This document shows, piece after piece, positions 1 through 8,476 of a stretch of 64,000 bases of DNA. Position 1 is the first letter of the stretch. Each line of letters opens with the position of its first letter. The notes below the pieces were generated by a model that did not search any database, was not told where the DNA came from, and was given only the letters and a program-made list of their open reading frames with translations. Made by a program: the position numbers and the translations under genes. The stretch is from Vibrio penaeicida (lineage in GTDB: Bacteria; Pseudomonadota; Gammaproteobacteria; Enterobacterales; Vibrionaceae): positions 1-64,000 of the forward strand of contig NZ_JAUYVM010000010.1 of assembly GCF_030689305.1 (NCBI RefSeq), read 5' to 3'.

Positions 1-72
1 CGTAGCTCAGCTGGATAGAGTACCTGGCTACGAACCAGGCGGTCGAAGGTTCGAATCCTTCCGAGCGCGCCA
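1..72 (+). tRNA. tRNA-Arg (ACG), 5' end cut by window
   Basis: The cloverleaf is visible from the D arm to the encoded CCA end. The anticodon loop CTACGAA sits on a CCTGG/CCAGG stem, so the anticodon is ACG (arginine, CGU/CGC/CGA after A34 to inosine editing by TadA). The first five bases of the acceptor stem lie before the window. What is present is identical to the third tRNA of the array. Confidence 0.95.
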
Positions 73-109
73 TTATTTAAAATTGTTAGGCATCAGCCTT
101 ACAGGCTTC

Positions 110-186
110 GCGTCCTTAGCTCAGCTGGATAGAGTACCTGGCTACGAACCAGGCGGTCGGAGGTTCGAATCCTCCAGGACGCGCCA
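110..186 (+). tRNA. tRNA-Arg (ACG), second copy, variant acceptor and T stems
   Basis: Complete 77-nt tRNA with encoded CCA. The acceptor stem is GCGTCCT/AGGACGC and the anticodon is ACG. It differs from the flanking copies in the acceptor stem and at one T-stem pair, and both changes are compensated on the other strand of the stem, so it should fold and function normally. Confidence 0.97.
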
Positions 187-237
187 CTATTAAGGGTCAT
201 TAGATCCTGATGTTACTCATGTAATATCGAAAACAGC

Positions 238-314
238 GCGCTCGTAGCTCAGCTGGATAGAGTACCTGGCTACGAACCAGGCGGTCGAAGGTTCGAATCC
301 TTCCGAGCGCGCCA
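238..314 (+). tRNA. tRNA-Arg (ACG), third copy
   Basis: Complete 77-nt tRNA with acceptor stem GCGCTCG/CGAGCGC, anticodon ACG and encoded CCA. It is identical to the visible part of the first copy. It is the last tRNA of the array and is followed within 15 nt by a terminator, so the three are probably one transcript that began upstream of the window. Confidence 0.97.
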
Positions 315-326
315 TTTCAAGAAAAA

Positions 327-351
327 GCCTCGCATTTGCGAGGCTTTTTTT
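327..351 (+). terminator. Terminator of the tRNA-Arg array
   Basis: A perfect 7-bp stem GCCTCGC/GCGAGGC with a 4-nt loop is followed by a run of seven T. Confidence 0.9.
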
Positions 352-692
352 ATGCCCGTTAACATCTCATTATCATTTTATTATCTTTATTTTTACATCC
401 TATTGTTTTTAAAGAATAAAAATTATTTTTTTAAGTTCCTCTCAGTATTCGATACAGAATTTCATTATGTTTGGTAAAAGCCACAGTAACTATGGTGAAA
501 TCGGGTTTGTGTGGCGTATTTGTATGTAATAACTAGTCAAAAAAGTCGCATGTTTGTGCAGAATATTAAATAGCTTATTAAACAAAATTGACAAAATTTT
601 ACCAATCGAGATAATCCTAGACCACTTATGCCCACTATATTGAGGGAGTGTGTGCATAAGTTATTGTCAGGATGACATAGAAAGGAAGCAAC
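352..692 (+). other. AT-rich intergenic region upstream of oadG
   Basis: 341 bp between the tRNA terminator and oadG. It is strongly AT-rich in its first 100 bp and holds no open frame with a ribosome binding site. It contains the best promoter match for the oad operon near its right end. I see no clear operator palindrome. Confidence 0.6.
588..615 (+). promoter_or_regulatory. Predicted sigma-70 promoter for oadGAB
   Basis: TTGACA (588-593) and GATAAT (610-615) are separated by 16 bp, giving a perfect -35 and a five-of-six -10. The start of transcription would be near 622, about 70 nt before oadG. This is a consensus match only. Confidence 0.55.
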
Positions 693-950
693 ATGACTAA
701 TATTGGAAGCCTGCTAGGAGATGCAGCGGTCCTTATGCTTACTGGCATGGCCGTTGTTTTCGTATTCCTAACCATTCTCGTTTATCTTGTTCGGTTACTG
801 TCTAAGTTGGTGCCAGAAGAAGCACCCCAACCGAGCATTGCACCAGTACAAGCAAAAAAAATTCAATCCAGTACTTCTGGAGTTCAGCCTCAGGTGGTTG
901 CGGCAATTTCTGCTGCTATACATCAACACCGTGCGTCTGCTGTGAAGTAA
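693..950 (+). CDS. oadG: Oxaloacetate decarboxylase, gamma subunit OadG
   Basis: Small single-span membrane protein of the sodium-pumping oxaloacetate decarboxylase. In the family, OadG anchors the soluble alpha subunit to the membrane beta subunit and aids zinc insertion and assembly. The 85-residue protein has one hydrophobic segment at about residues 11-33, then a basic, Pro/Gln/Ala-rich cytoplasmic tail, which is the expected architecture. AAAGGA stands just upstream of the ATG. It is the first gene of oadG-oadA-oadB, 32 bp before oadA. The sequence itself is poorly conserved in this family, so the call rests largely on size, topology and position. Confidence 0.93.
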   Translation: MTNIGSLLGDAAVLMLTGMAVVFVFLTILVYLVRLLSKLVPEEAPQPSIAPVQAKKIQSSTSGVQPQVVAAISAAIHQHRASAVK

Positions 951-982
951 TGTCGGATAAAAATTAAAAGGAGTTAATCAGC

Positions 983-2779
983 ATGTCTAAACCACTTGCT
1001 CTTACCGACGTGGTGTTGCGCGACGCACACCAGTCACTGTTTGCCACGCGTATGCGTATTGAAGATATGTTACCTATCGCGGCGGAGTTAGATAAAGTCG
1101 GATACTGGTCTTTAGAAACTTGGGGTGGCGCAACATTTGATGCATGTATTCGTTTCTTAGGAGAAGATCCGTGGGAGCGCTTACGTGAGCTTAAAAAAGC
1201 GATGCCAAACACACCAATGCAAATGCTATTGCGTGGTCAAAACCTTCTTGGCTATCGTCATTATGCAGATGATGTAGTAGAGACATTTGTGGAGCGTGCT
1301 CATGCGAATGGCATGGATGTGTTCCGAATATTTGATGCGATGAATGATGTGCGAAATTTCCAAAAAGCAGTGAAAGCTGCTGTTGATGTTGGCGCGCACG
1401 CTCAAGGTACATTGTCTTATACCACCAGTCCTGTTCATAACACCGATACATGGGTCGATTTGGCTAAACGCCTAGAGGACCTTGGTTGCCATTCTCTCTG
1501 TATTAAAGACATGTCAGGTCTTCTTAAGCCTTATGAAGCAGAGGAACTGATTACCCGAATTAAATCTTCATGTGATGTGCCTTTAGCGTTGCACTGCCAC
1601 GCAACTACGGGGCTTTCGACGGCAACGGCAGTAAAGGCAGTAGAAGCAGGTATCGATATTCTTGATACAGCTATTTCATCCATGAGTTGTACTTACGGTC
1701 ATACGCCAACTGAAACAGTGGTTGCAATGCTGCAAGGTATTGAGCGCGATACCAACCTAAAGCTTGATCAAATAGAGCCTATTGCTGCTTACTTCCGAGA
1801 GGTTCGTAAGAAGTACGCCAAGTGGGAAGGACAGCTAAAAGGCGTGGATTCTCGCATTCTGATTGCGCAAGTACCAGGCGGTATGCTGACGAATATGGAA
1901 GGTCAGCTAAAAGAACAAGGTGCGGCGGATCGTTTGGATGAAGTATTAGAAGAGATCCCAAAAGTACGCAAAGATCTTGGTTACATCCCACTTGTTACCC
2001 CTACATCTCAGATCGTAGGTACACAAGCCGTGATCAATGTCTTAACAGGTGAGCGCTACAAGAGCATCACTAAAGAAACGGCAGGTTTATTGAAAGGCGA
2101 ATACGGGGCTGCACCAGCAGAGCTAAATGCCGAACTTCAAGCCAAAGTCCTTGAAGGTGCAGAGCCTATCACCTGTCGCCCAGCGGATCTTTTGAATGCA
2201 GAGTTGCATACGTTGACAGATGATCTTATCGCGAAAGCGAAAGAGGATGGAATATCATTAGCAGAAGATACAGTCGATGATGTTCTAACGTATGCCCTGT
2301 TCCCACAAGTGGGTCTTAAATTCCTTAAAAACCGAAACAACCCAGACGCATTTGAACCCGCCCCAGGTAAAGAGCCTGTTGCAACGGGAGCGGCACCAGC
2401 CCCAGTTGCTGCCACTTCATCTCCAGGTGGTGTGGAAGCTTATAGCGTTAAAGTAGACGGGCAGGTTTACAATGTGGAAGTAGGACCTCAGGGGCAGCTA
2501 ACCTCTGTTACACCAACATCGACACCTCAACCCGCTGCTGCTCCAGCAGCACAGGCATCAAATGATGCGGAAGCGGTTCCGGCTCCATTGGCAGGAAACA
2601 TCTTTAAGGTGAACGTTCTACCTGGCTCAGAAGTAGCAGAAGGTGATGTTTTACTTATTCTTGAAGCGATGAAGATGGAAACAGAAGTTCGTGCTGCACG
2701 TGGCGGTGTTGTCCAAGATATTCACGTGAAAGAAGGTGATGCCGTGACGGTAGGTGCACCACTATTAAGCCTAGCGTAA
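983..2779 (+). CDS. oadA: Oxaloacetate decarboxylase, alpha subunit OadA
   Basis: Biotin-dependent carboxyltransferase subunit that moves the carboxyl group of oxaloacetate to biotin, releasing pyruvate; OadB then decarboxylates carboxybiotin and pumps Na+. The N-terminal TIM barrel has the [10 protein letters not shown] signature (metal-binding Asp14), Lys175 in CIKDMSG and metal ligands His204 and His206 in LHCHATTG. An association domain and an Ala/Pro-rich linker (about residues 455-530) lead to a C-terminal biotinyl domain with EAMKMET, the biotinylated lysine being Lys564. The 598-residue length is typical. AGGAG precedes the ATG, and oadB follows after 9 bp. Confidence 0.98.
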   Translation: MSKPLALTDVVLRDAHQSLFATRMRIEDMLPIAAELDKVGYWSLETWGGATFDACIRFLGEDPWERLRELKKAMPNTPMQMLLRGQNLLGYRHYADDVVETFVERAHANGMDVFRIFDAMNDVRNFQKAVKAAVDVGAHAQGTLSYTTSPVHNTDTWVDLAKRLEDLGCHSLCIKDMSGLLKPYEAEELITRIKSSCDVPLALHCHATTGLSTATAVKAVEAGIDILDTAISSMSCTYGHTPTETVVAMLQGIERDTNLKLDQIEPIAAYFREVRKKYAKWEGQLKGVDSRILIAQVPGGMLTNMEGQLKEQGAADRLDEVLEEIPKVRKDLGYIPLVTPTSQIVGTQAVINVLTGERYKSITKETAGLLKGEYGAAPAELNAELQAKVLEGAEPITCRPADLLNAELHTLTDDLIAKAKEDGISLAEDTVDDVLTYALFPQVGLKFLKNRNNPDAFEPAPGKEPVATGAAPAPVAATSSPGGVEAYSVKVDGQVYNVEVGPQGQLTSVTPTSTPQPAAAPAAQASNDAEAVPAPLAGNIFKVNVLPGSEVAEGDVLLILEAMKMETEVRAARGGVVQDIHVKEGDAVTVGAPLLSLA

Positions 2780-2788
2780 GGGAGCATC

Positions 2789-3919
2789 ATGGAAGGATTG
2801 TTGACCCTTTGGGCTGAAACAGGGATCGCCAACTTCGAGTTTGGTCAAATTTGTATGATCCTTGTGGGCTGTGGGCTTTTGTACCTTGCAATAGCAAAAG
2901 GTTTTGAACCTCTTCTATTACTACCGATAGGTTTTGGTGCTGTTTTAGCAAATATCCCAAATGCTGGGTTTACCGACGAAGGTGGTTTGCTCTATTTGGT
3001 CTATTACATCGGTATTGAATCTGGTGTGTTCCCACTCCTTATCTTTATGGGAGTTGGGGCAATGACCGACTTTGGGGCGCTTATTGCCAACCCTAAAACT
3101 CTTTGGTTAGGTGCTGCGGCACAGTTTGGTATATTTGCCACTTTATTTGGTGCAATTTTACTCAACTATGTGCCTGGTATGGAATTCAACATGGCTGACG
3201 CGTCATCCATCGCTATTATTGGCGGTGCAGACGGACCAACAGCTATTTTCTTAGCCAGCCAATTATCGCCAGACTTATTAGGTGCAATAGCGGTTGCTGC
3301 CTACAGCTACATGGCATTAGTCCCAATTATTCAGCCGCCGATTATGAAGGCGCTGACCAACCCTGAAGAACGTAAAATTCAGATGGCTCAGCTTCGCCAC
3401 GTAAGTAAAGGTGAGAAAGTACTGTTCCCATTAGCTGTATTACTCATGACGATTCTTTTCTTACCTTCGGCGACGCCTTTAGTAGGGATGTTTTGTCTTG
3501 GTAACTTGATGCGTGAAGCTGGCGTGGTAGATCGACTTTCCAGCACTGCACAGAACGAGCTTATCAACATTGTGACTATTTTCTTAGGTCTTGGTGTTGG
3601 TTCTAAGCTTCAAGCTGAACAGTTCTTAAACTTTGAAACGTTGGGTATTTTGGCTCTTGGTGCTGTCGCATTCAGTATTGGTACTGGAGCAGGTGTTCTA
3701 ATGGCTAAGCTACTGAATAAGTTTTCTAAAGAAGACATCAACCCGCTTATTGGTGCTGCTGGTGTATCCGCTGTTCCTATGGCTGCTAGGGTAGTTAACA
3801 AAGTGGGTTTAGAAGCAAATCCGCAAAACTTCCTTCTTATGCATGCGATGGGACCTAACGTAGCGGGAGTATTGGGAAGTGCGGTTGCAGCAGGTATTTT
3901 GTTGGCATTAGTGGGATAA
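2789..3919 (+). CDS. oadB: Oxaloacetate decarboxylase, beta subunit OadB
   Basis: Integral membrane subunit that decarboxylates carboxybiotin and couples this to export of Na+, letting the cell gain sodium-motive force from oxaloacetate in citrate or anaerobic metabolism. The 376-residue protein is hydrophobic throughout, with about nine to eleven membrane segments, and carries the family motif [10 protein letters not shown] (about residues 148-157) in the region with the conserved ion-binding aspartate. It closes the oad operon and is followed by a strong terminator. A free-living marine Vibrio would use the sodium gradient for flagellar rotation and transport. Confidence 0.97.
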   Translation: MEGLLTLWAETGIANFEFGQICMILVGCGLLYLAIAKGFEPLLLLPIGFGAVLANIPNAGFTDEGGLLYLVYYIGIESGVFPLLIFMGVGAMTDFGALIANPKTLWLGAAAQFGIFATLFGAILLNYVPGMEFNMADASSIAIIGGADGPTAIFLASQLSPDLLGAIAVAAYSYMALVPIIQPPIMKALTNPEERKIQMAQLRHVSKGEKVLFPLAVLLMTILFLPSATPLVGMFCLGNLMREAGVVDRLSSTAQNELINIVTIFLGLGVGSKLQAEQFLNFETLGILALGAVAFSIGTGAGVLMAKLLNKFSKEDINPLIGAAGVSAVPMAARVVNKVGLEANPQNFLLMHAMGPNVAGVLGSAVAAGILLALVG

Positions 3920-3976
3920 CGTTCAACGAAATTGAGATCTGATGATTAACCAAACATTGTAAAATGGTTTATAGTC

Positions 3977-4009
3977 AAAGGGATGCTTCTGCATCCCTTT
4001 CATTTTTTT
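3977..4009 (+). terminator. Terminator of oadGAB
   Basis: Perfect 10-bp stem AAAGGGATGC/GCATCCCTTT with loop TTCT, followed by C, A and seven T. Confidence 0.92.
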
Positions 4010-4030
4010 GAGTATCAAGGGAACTTGTGT

Positions 4031-4984
4031 ATGACGGACAACAAAAAAGTGGTGATTACCCAGTTTGGTGAGCCTGACGTGTTAGCCATTCAAAGTGAAG
4101 CAATACCAGAGCCTGAAGCGGGCGAAGTATTGGTTAAAGTGCATTTTGCTGGGGTAAACCCGATTGACGTTAAAACAAGAAAAGGACTAGGTTGGGCGGC
4201 TGAAGCCAACAAAGACAACCTCCCTTGGACACCTGGGTACGATATTTCGGGCGTCGTGGAAAAATGTGGTGAAGGCGCTGAAGAATTTAAAGCAGGCAGC
4301 TTTGTTGCTGGTCTTATTGGCTTTCCAGCTCAGGCAGGCGGTTATAGTCAATATGTTTGTGTGAAGGAAGATCAGCTTAGCCTCGTGCCAGATAGCGTGA
4401 CACTTGAAGCCGCTGCTGTTTTGCCTGTTGCGGGGCAAACCGCAGCTCAAGCACTTAATAAAGCCAAAGTTACCGGAAACGATCGCGTGTTGATTCTCGC
4501 GGGTGCTGGCGGTGTTGGGCATTTAGCGATTCAATTCGCAGTAGCCGCTCAAGCAGAAGTTTTTACAACATGCAGTGAAGATAATCTAGATTACTTAGCA
4601 ACACTTGGTGCGCATGCGATCAACTATCAGTTTGCTCCTGTATCTGAGCGTGTTGAAGATGTCGATGTATTGATTGATTTAGTTGGTGGTGATGCTGCAT
4701 TAGATGCTTTGAAGTGCTTGAAAGACAACGCGCGAGTCGTCACGGTTCCGACGATCACCGCTGAGCTTATATGTGATAAAGCCAAAATGTTGGGCTTTGA
4801 AGCAAGTGGTATGTTGGTAGAGCCTGATACTGAGCAGCTAGATACAATGCTGTATATGGTAAGTGTTGGCATTGTAAAAACGGAAGTACAAAAAATATTC
4901 TCTTATACCGATGTTGCTAAGGCGCATGAACATGTTGAAGGTGGCCACACCCGAGGCAAAGTGCTGCTCGATATGAAATGTTAG
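4031..4984 (+). CDS. NADP-dependent oxidoreductase, MDR/quinone reductase family
   Basis: Medium-chain dehydrogenase/reductase without the catalytic zinc signature, resembling quinone reductases and zeta-crystallin-like enzymes. The N-terminal GroES-like domain contains HFAGVNPIDVKTRKG, and the Rossmann domain has AGAGGVGHLAIQFA (about residues 152-165) for NAD(P)H. I place the start at the ATG at 4031 (317 residues), preceded by AAGGGA. An in-frame start at 3983 would fall inside the oad terminator hairpin and is unlikely. The gene overlaps the next one by 7 bp, suggesting translational coupling. The substrate cannot be told from the sequence. Confidence 0.85.
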   Translation: MTDNKKVVITQFGEPDVLAIQSEAIPEPEAGEVLVKVHFAGVNPIDVKTRKGLGWAAEANKDNLPWTPGYDISGVVEKCGEGAEEFKAGSFVAGLIGFPAQAGGYSQYVCVKEDQLSLVPDSVTLEAAAVLPVAGQTAAQALNKAKVTGNDRVLILAGAGGVGHLAIQFAVAAQAEVFTTCSEDNLDYLATLGAHAINYQFAPVSERVEDVDVLIDLVGGDAALDALKCLKDNARVVTVPTITAELICDKAKMLGFEASGMLVEPDTEQLDTMLYMVSVGIVKTEVQKIFSYTDVAKAHEHVEGGHTRGKVLLDMKC

Positions 4985-5415
4985 ATGGCTTTACTGAATG
5001 GTTTAGCCAGTCTGCTTTATGGGTCCTCTTTTCAACCGGCTTTTTAAGTGCAACATTATTGCCTGGCGGATCTGAAGCCAGCTTGTTGGTTGCCCTAAAA
5101 CTTAATCAATACCCCGTATATCAACTTGTATTGGTCGCCACCCTTGGTAACACATTGGGAGGTTTGACCAATTATTGGATTGGACTTTTTCTTCCAAATC
5201 GAACCCATTCGGAAAAATATGGTCATAAAGCTTTACAGTGGATAAAGCAATATGGCTATATCACTCTTCTATTCAGTTGGCTGCCTATTGTGGGTGATCC
5301 GCTTTGTTTAGCGGCAGGCTGGCTCAGAATGAAATTTATACCTTGTCTAATTCTCATCGCCATAGGCAAAGCGATACGTTATTGCGTGATCGCGGCAGCA
5401 TTCGTCGGTTTTTAA
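4978..5415 (+). CDS. YqaA family membrane protein (DedA/SNARE-associated fold)
   Basis: Small inner-membrane protein of 145 residues from the YqaA branch of the DedA/VTT superfamily. It has a hydrophobic start, the loop LPGGSEA (about residues 28-34), a second part with TLGNTLGGLTNYWIG (about residues 55-69) and a C-terminal helix with WLPIVGDPLCLAAGWLR, all typical of the group. DedA-type proteins are linked to lipid or undecaprenyl-phosphate flipping and membrane homeostasis, but the role of YqaA itself is not known. The start overlaps the previous gene by 7 bp, and a peptidase gene follows after 10 bp. Confidence 0.82.
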   Translation: MLDGFTEWFSQSALWVLFSTGFLSATLLPGGSEASLLVALKLNQYPVYQLVLVATLGNTLGGLTNYWIGLFLPNRTHSEKYGHKALQWIKQYGYITLLFSWLPIVGDPLCLAAGWLRMKFIPCLILIAIGKAIRYCVIAAAFVGF

Positions 5416-5425
5416 AGGAGTCTTC

Positions 5426-8278
5426 ATGAGAAAAGTTTGGTTTGGTGCAACTGCGTCACTTTTTGTCGCGGGTTGCTCTTCTCTTGCACCCGTCTCTTTT
5501 TTCTCTTCAGTACCTGAAGGGATCACCCTTGTTGAAGAGGTTAAGCCACAATCTGACAAGGTTGTGATTCCCTACAAAAAATACCAACTCGATAATGGAC
5601 TAACGGTCATCCTTGCCCCAGACGACTCAGACCCTCTTGTGCATGTCGATGTGACTTATCATGTGGGTAGTGCACGTGAAGAAATAGGAAAATCTGGCTT
5701 TGCGCATTTCTTTGAGCACATGATGTTTCAAGGAAGCGAAAATGTTGGTGATCAAGAGCATTTTAGAATCATCACAGAAGCGGGTGGAACATTAAACGGA
5801 ACCACTAACAGAGACCGAACCAATTATTTTGAAACGGTTCCTGCAAATCAATTGGAAAAAATGCTTTGGTTAGAGTCAGACCGTATGGGCTTTTTACTTG
5901 ATGCCGTTTCTCAACGAAAGTTTGAAATCCAAAGAGATACTGTTAAAAACGAACGTGCGCAAAACTACGAAAATCGACCGTATGGGTTGATGTGGGAACG
6001 CATTGGCGAAGCCATGTACCCTGAAGGCCATCCATATTCTTGGCAGCCGATTGGCTATGTCGAAGATCTCGACCGAGTCGATGTGAATGACTTGAAAGCC
6101 TTTTTCCTCCAGTGGTACGGACCAAACAACGCGACCCTGACCATCGGTGGTGACTTTGATACCGAAGAAACATTAAATTGGATAAACCAATATTTCGGTT
6201 CCATTCCTGTTGGACCTGAAGTGAAAAAAGCAGAGAAGCAGCCGGCAACATTAACAGAAGATCGCTACATCACTTTGGAAGATAGAATCCAACAGCCTAT
6301 GGTTATGGTTTCGTGGCCGACAACGTTCCAAGGGCACGACTCTAATGCCTCGTTAGGAATGCTCTCGACCGCACTGGGTGATGGCAAAAACAGCATGCTT
6401 TATCAGCAGTTTGTTCAATCTGGAAAAGCGGTAGATGTCGGTGCTTTCCAAGATTGTGCAGAGCTCGCCTGTACTTTCAGCGTTTATGTTATGGCAAAGG
6501 CGGGGGAATCAGGGAGCCTTAAGCCCATTTACAATGAGCTAATGGATAGCCTGAAAACGTGGTCGGAAAAAGGCGTGTCTGAATATCAGCTTGAGACGAT
6601 GATTGGCCGCGCTGAAGCAAACGCTATCTTTGGGCTTGAAAGTGTTCGAGGTAAGGTGACTCAACTGGCGTCGAATGAGACCTTTTTTGGTCAACCGGAT
6701 CGCATTGAAGAGCAGTTGGAACAGCTTAGAACGGTTACTCCAGACAGTGTTCAATCTGCTTATCAGCAGTACCTAGTAAACAATCACAAAGTGGTCTTGA
6801 GTGTTGTACCGAAAAACAAAGCCGACTGGGCAGTTAAGTCAGCGACTTTTGTTACGCCGAAGCGCACCTTACCTGAATATCAAAAAGTAAAAGAGTCTGA
6901 TCTTGCTTATCGCAAAGCGGTCGATACGTTTGATCGTTCGGTCGTGCCAAAAGTCTCAGGTGCCGTTAAAGGGACGATGCCCGATTTATACCGAATCTAT
7001 TTAGACAGTGGTGTTGAAATTCTAGGGACAGTCAGTGATGAAACGCCAACCGTTCAGCTTGATATTAAACTGCCTGCCGGAAATCGTTACGTTGCAGAAG
7101 GGCAAGAAGGGTTGGCTGGCTTAACAGCAACCATGATGACAGAAGGTACGCTGAAACGCTCTGCCAAAGAAATTCAAACAGAGCTAGACCGTTTAGGGAG
7201 TTATGTTTCATTTGATGCCGGCTCTTATTCGACGGTTATTAGTGTGTCTGGGTTAGAGAAGAACCTTGCTGAAACCTTGGCATTGGTAGAAGAAATGATC
7301 CGTGAACCGGCGTTTCGTGAGAGTGATTTTGAGCGAGTTAAGCAGCAAGCGATTCAAGGCATTGTCTATGAACATCAAAAGCCAAGTTGGTTAGCTTCTC
7401 AGGCGACTCGCCAAGTGTTATTCAACGGTAGTCGTTTTGGTCGTTCGAGCGATGGCACGAGAACGTCAATCAATGGTTTGACGCTAGAAGATGTCAAAGC
7501 ATTCTACAGTGAGCATTACACGCCGCAAGGCGCGCAAGTTGTCATTGTTGGCGATATTAAAAAGCGCGATGCGAAGACATCACTGTCATTCTTGAACGAC
7601 TGGAAAGGCAATTCAGCACCACTGTATACGCCCCAAGTGATTCAACCACTTGAAGGACAAAAAATCTTTCTAGTAGATAAACCCGGAGCACCACAAAGTG
7701 CTATTCGATTGGTCAAACAAGGACTGCCTTTCGATACGACGGGTGAAATGCACCTAGGGCAGCTAGCAAACTACAATTTGTCGGGGAACTTCAACAGTCG
7801 AATTAACCAAAACCTCCGTGAAGACAAAGGTTACACATACGGTGCATATGGCTATGTGTATGGGATGAAAGAAACGGGATTGATTGTATTCTCAGCCGAA
7901 GTACGAGCTGATGTTACGGTAGAGTCATTGGATGAAATCATCAATGAGCTTAATGAGGTTTCAACGAGTGGCTTAACAGAAGAAGAGCTGCAGTTTATGC
8001 GATTAGCGCGTGGTCAGGCAGATGCACTGAAGTATGAAACCCCATCGAAGAAATCTCAGCTGCTATCAAGAATTCTTACTTACTCTTTAGAAGAGGATTA
8101 TCTAGAGCAACGCGATAACCTATTGCAATCTGTCGAGCTTGGCACATTGAACAAAGTGGCTGCAAAATGGTTTAACCCATCTGATTTCCAAATCATAGTC
8201 GTGGGTGACGCGGAAAAACTTGCACCAAAGTTGAAAAAGTTTGGACTGCCTATCGAAAAACTTGAAATCGAGCAATAG
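5426..8278 (+). CDS. M16 family zinc metallopeptidase lipoprotein
   Basis: Large insulinase/pitrilysin-family peptidase of 950 residues made of two tandem M16 units. The N-terminal unit has the inverted zinc motif HFFEH (residues 94-98) and the downstream glutamate region KNERAQNYENRPYG. The C-terminal unit (from about residue 520) has the GYTYGAYGYVYG-type substrate-binding signature and no zinc motif, as expected for the non-catalytic half. The N terminus is a lipoprotein signal with lipobox VAGC (Cys17). The next residues are Ser-Ser, not Asp, which predicts outer-membrane sorting by the Lol rule. AAGGAG precedes the ATG. The substrate is unknown; related Vibrio proteins are annotated as insulinase-family peptidases. 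Confidence 0.92.
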   Translation: MRKVWFGATASLFVAGCSSLAPVSFFSSVPEGITLVEEVKPQSDKVVIPYKKYQLDNGLTVILAPDDSDPLVHVDVTYHVGSAREEIGKSGFAHFFEHMMFQGSENVGDQEHFRIITEAGGTLNGTTNRDRTNYFETVPANQLEKMLWLESDRMGFLLDAVSQRKFEIQRDTVKNERAQNYENRPYGLMWERIGEAMYPEGHPYSWQPIGYVEDLDRVDVNDLKAFFLQWYGPNNATLTIGGDFDTEETLNWINQYFGSIPVGPEVKKAEKQPATLTEDRYITLEDRIQQPMVMVSWPTTFQGHDSNASLGMLSTALGDGKNSMLYQQFVQSGKAVDVGAFQDCAELACTFSVYVMAKAGESGSLKPIYNELMDSLKTWSEKGVSEYQLETMIGRAEANAIFGLESVRGKVTQLASNETFFGQPDRIEEQLEQLRTVTPDSVQSAYQQYLVNNHKVVLSVVPKNKADWAVKSATFVTPKRTLPEYQKVKESDLAYRKAVDTFDRSVVPKVSGAVKGTMPDLYRIYLDSGVEILGTVSDETPTVQLDIKLPAGNRYVAEGQEGLAGLTATMMTEGTLKRSAKEIQTELDRLGSYVSFDAGSYSTVISVSGLEKNLAETLALVEEMIREPAFRESDFERVKQQAIQGIVYEHQKPSWLASQATRQVLFNGSRFGRSSDGTRTSINGLTLEDVKAFYSEHYTPQGAQVVIVGDIKKRDAKTSLSFLNDWKGNSAPLYTPQVIQPLEGQKIFLVDKPGAPQSAIRLVKQGLPFDTTGEMHLGQLANYNLSGNFNSRINQNLREDKGYTYGAYGYVYGMKETGLIVFSAEVRADVTVESLDEIINELNEVSTSGLTEEELQFMRLARGQADALKYETPSKKSQLLSRILTYSLEEDYLEQRDNLLQSVELGTLNKVAAKWFNPSDFQIIVVGDAEKLAPKLKKFGLPIEKLEIEQ

Positions 8279-8315
8279 AGCACACATAACTGTTGTTTAG
8301 GGTTAACAGATCCTA

Positions 8316-8382
8316 GAGATGCATACAAAACGTGAGTTTGATATGCATCTCCAACATGAATACCAGTAGACGGGAAACTCAC
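8316..8382 (+). other. Possible structured RNA (pseudoknot) in the gshA leader
   Basis: GAGATGCATA (8316-8325) is a perfect complement of TATGCATCTC (8342-8351). The 16-nt loop contains GTGAGTTT (8332-8339), which is a perfect complement of AAACTCAC (8375-8382). The two helices interleave, which is the pattern of an H-type pseudoknot or of two alternative folds. It lies 94 nt upstream of the gshA start, in a 198-bp gap. Whether it is transcribed is unknown. Confidence 0.35.
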
Positions 8383-8476
8383 TTTCTCATTTATTAGTAT
8401 TTGTCTCAATTTCATAGTAATCAAAGACCAGAATGATTATTCTAGCCTGATACTAAACAGATAAGTGAACTGAGTT

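Noticed and set aside
1-314. tRNA array as an integration site for a genomic island
   Set aside because: No integrase, no repeated tRNA 3' end downstream and only core genes follow.
1191-2415. Long minus-strand open frames inside oadA
   Set aside because: They overlap a clear conserved gene on the other strand, have no family motif and no ribosome binding site.
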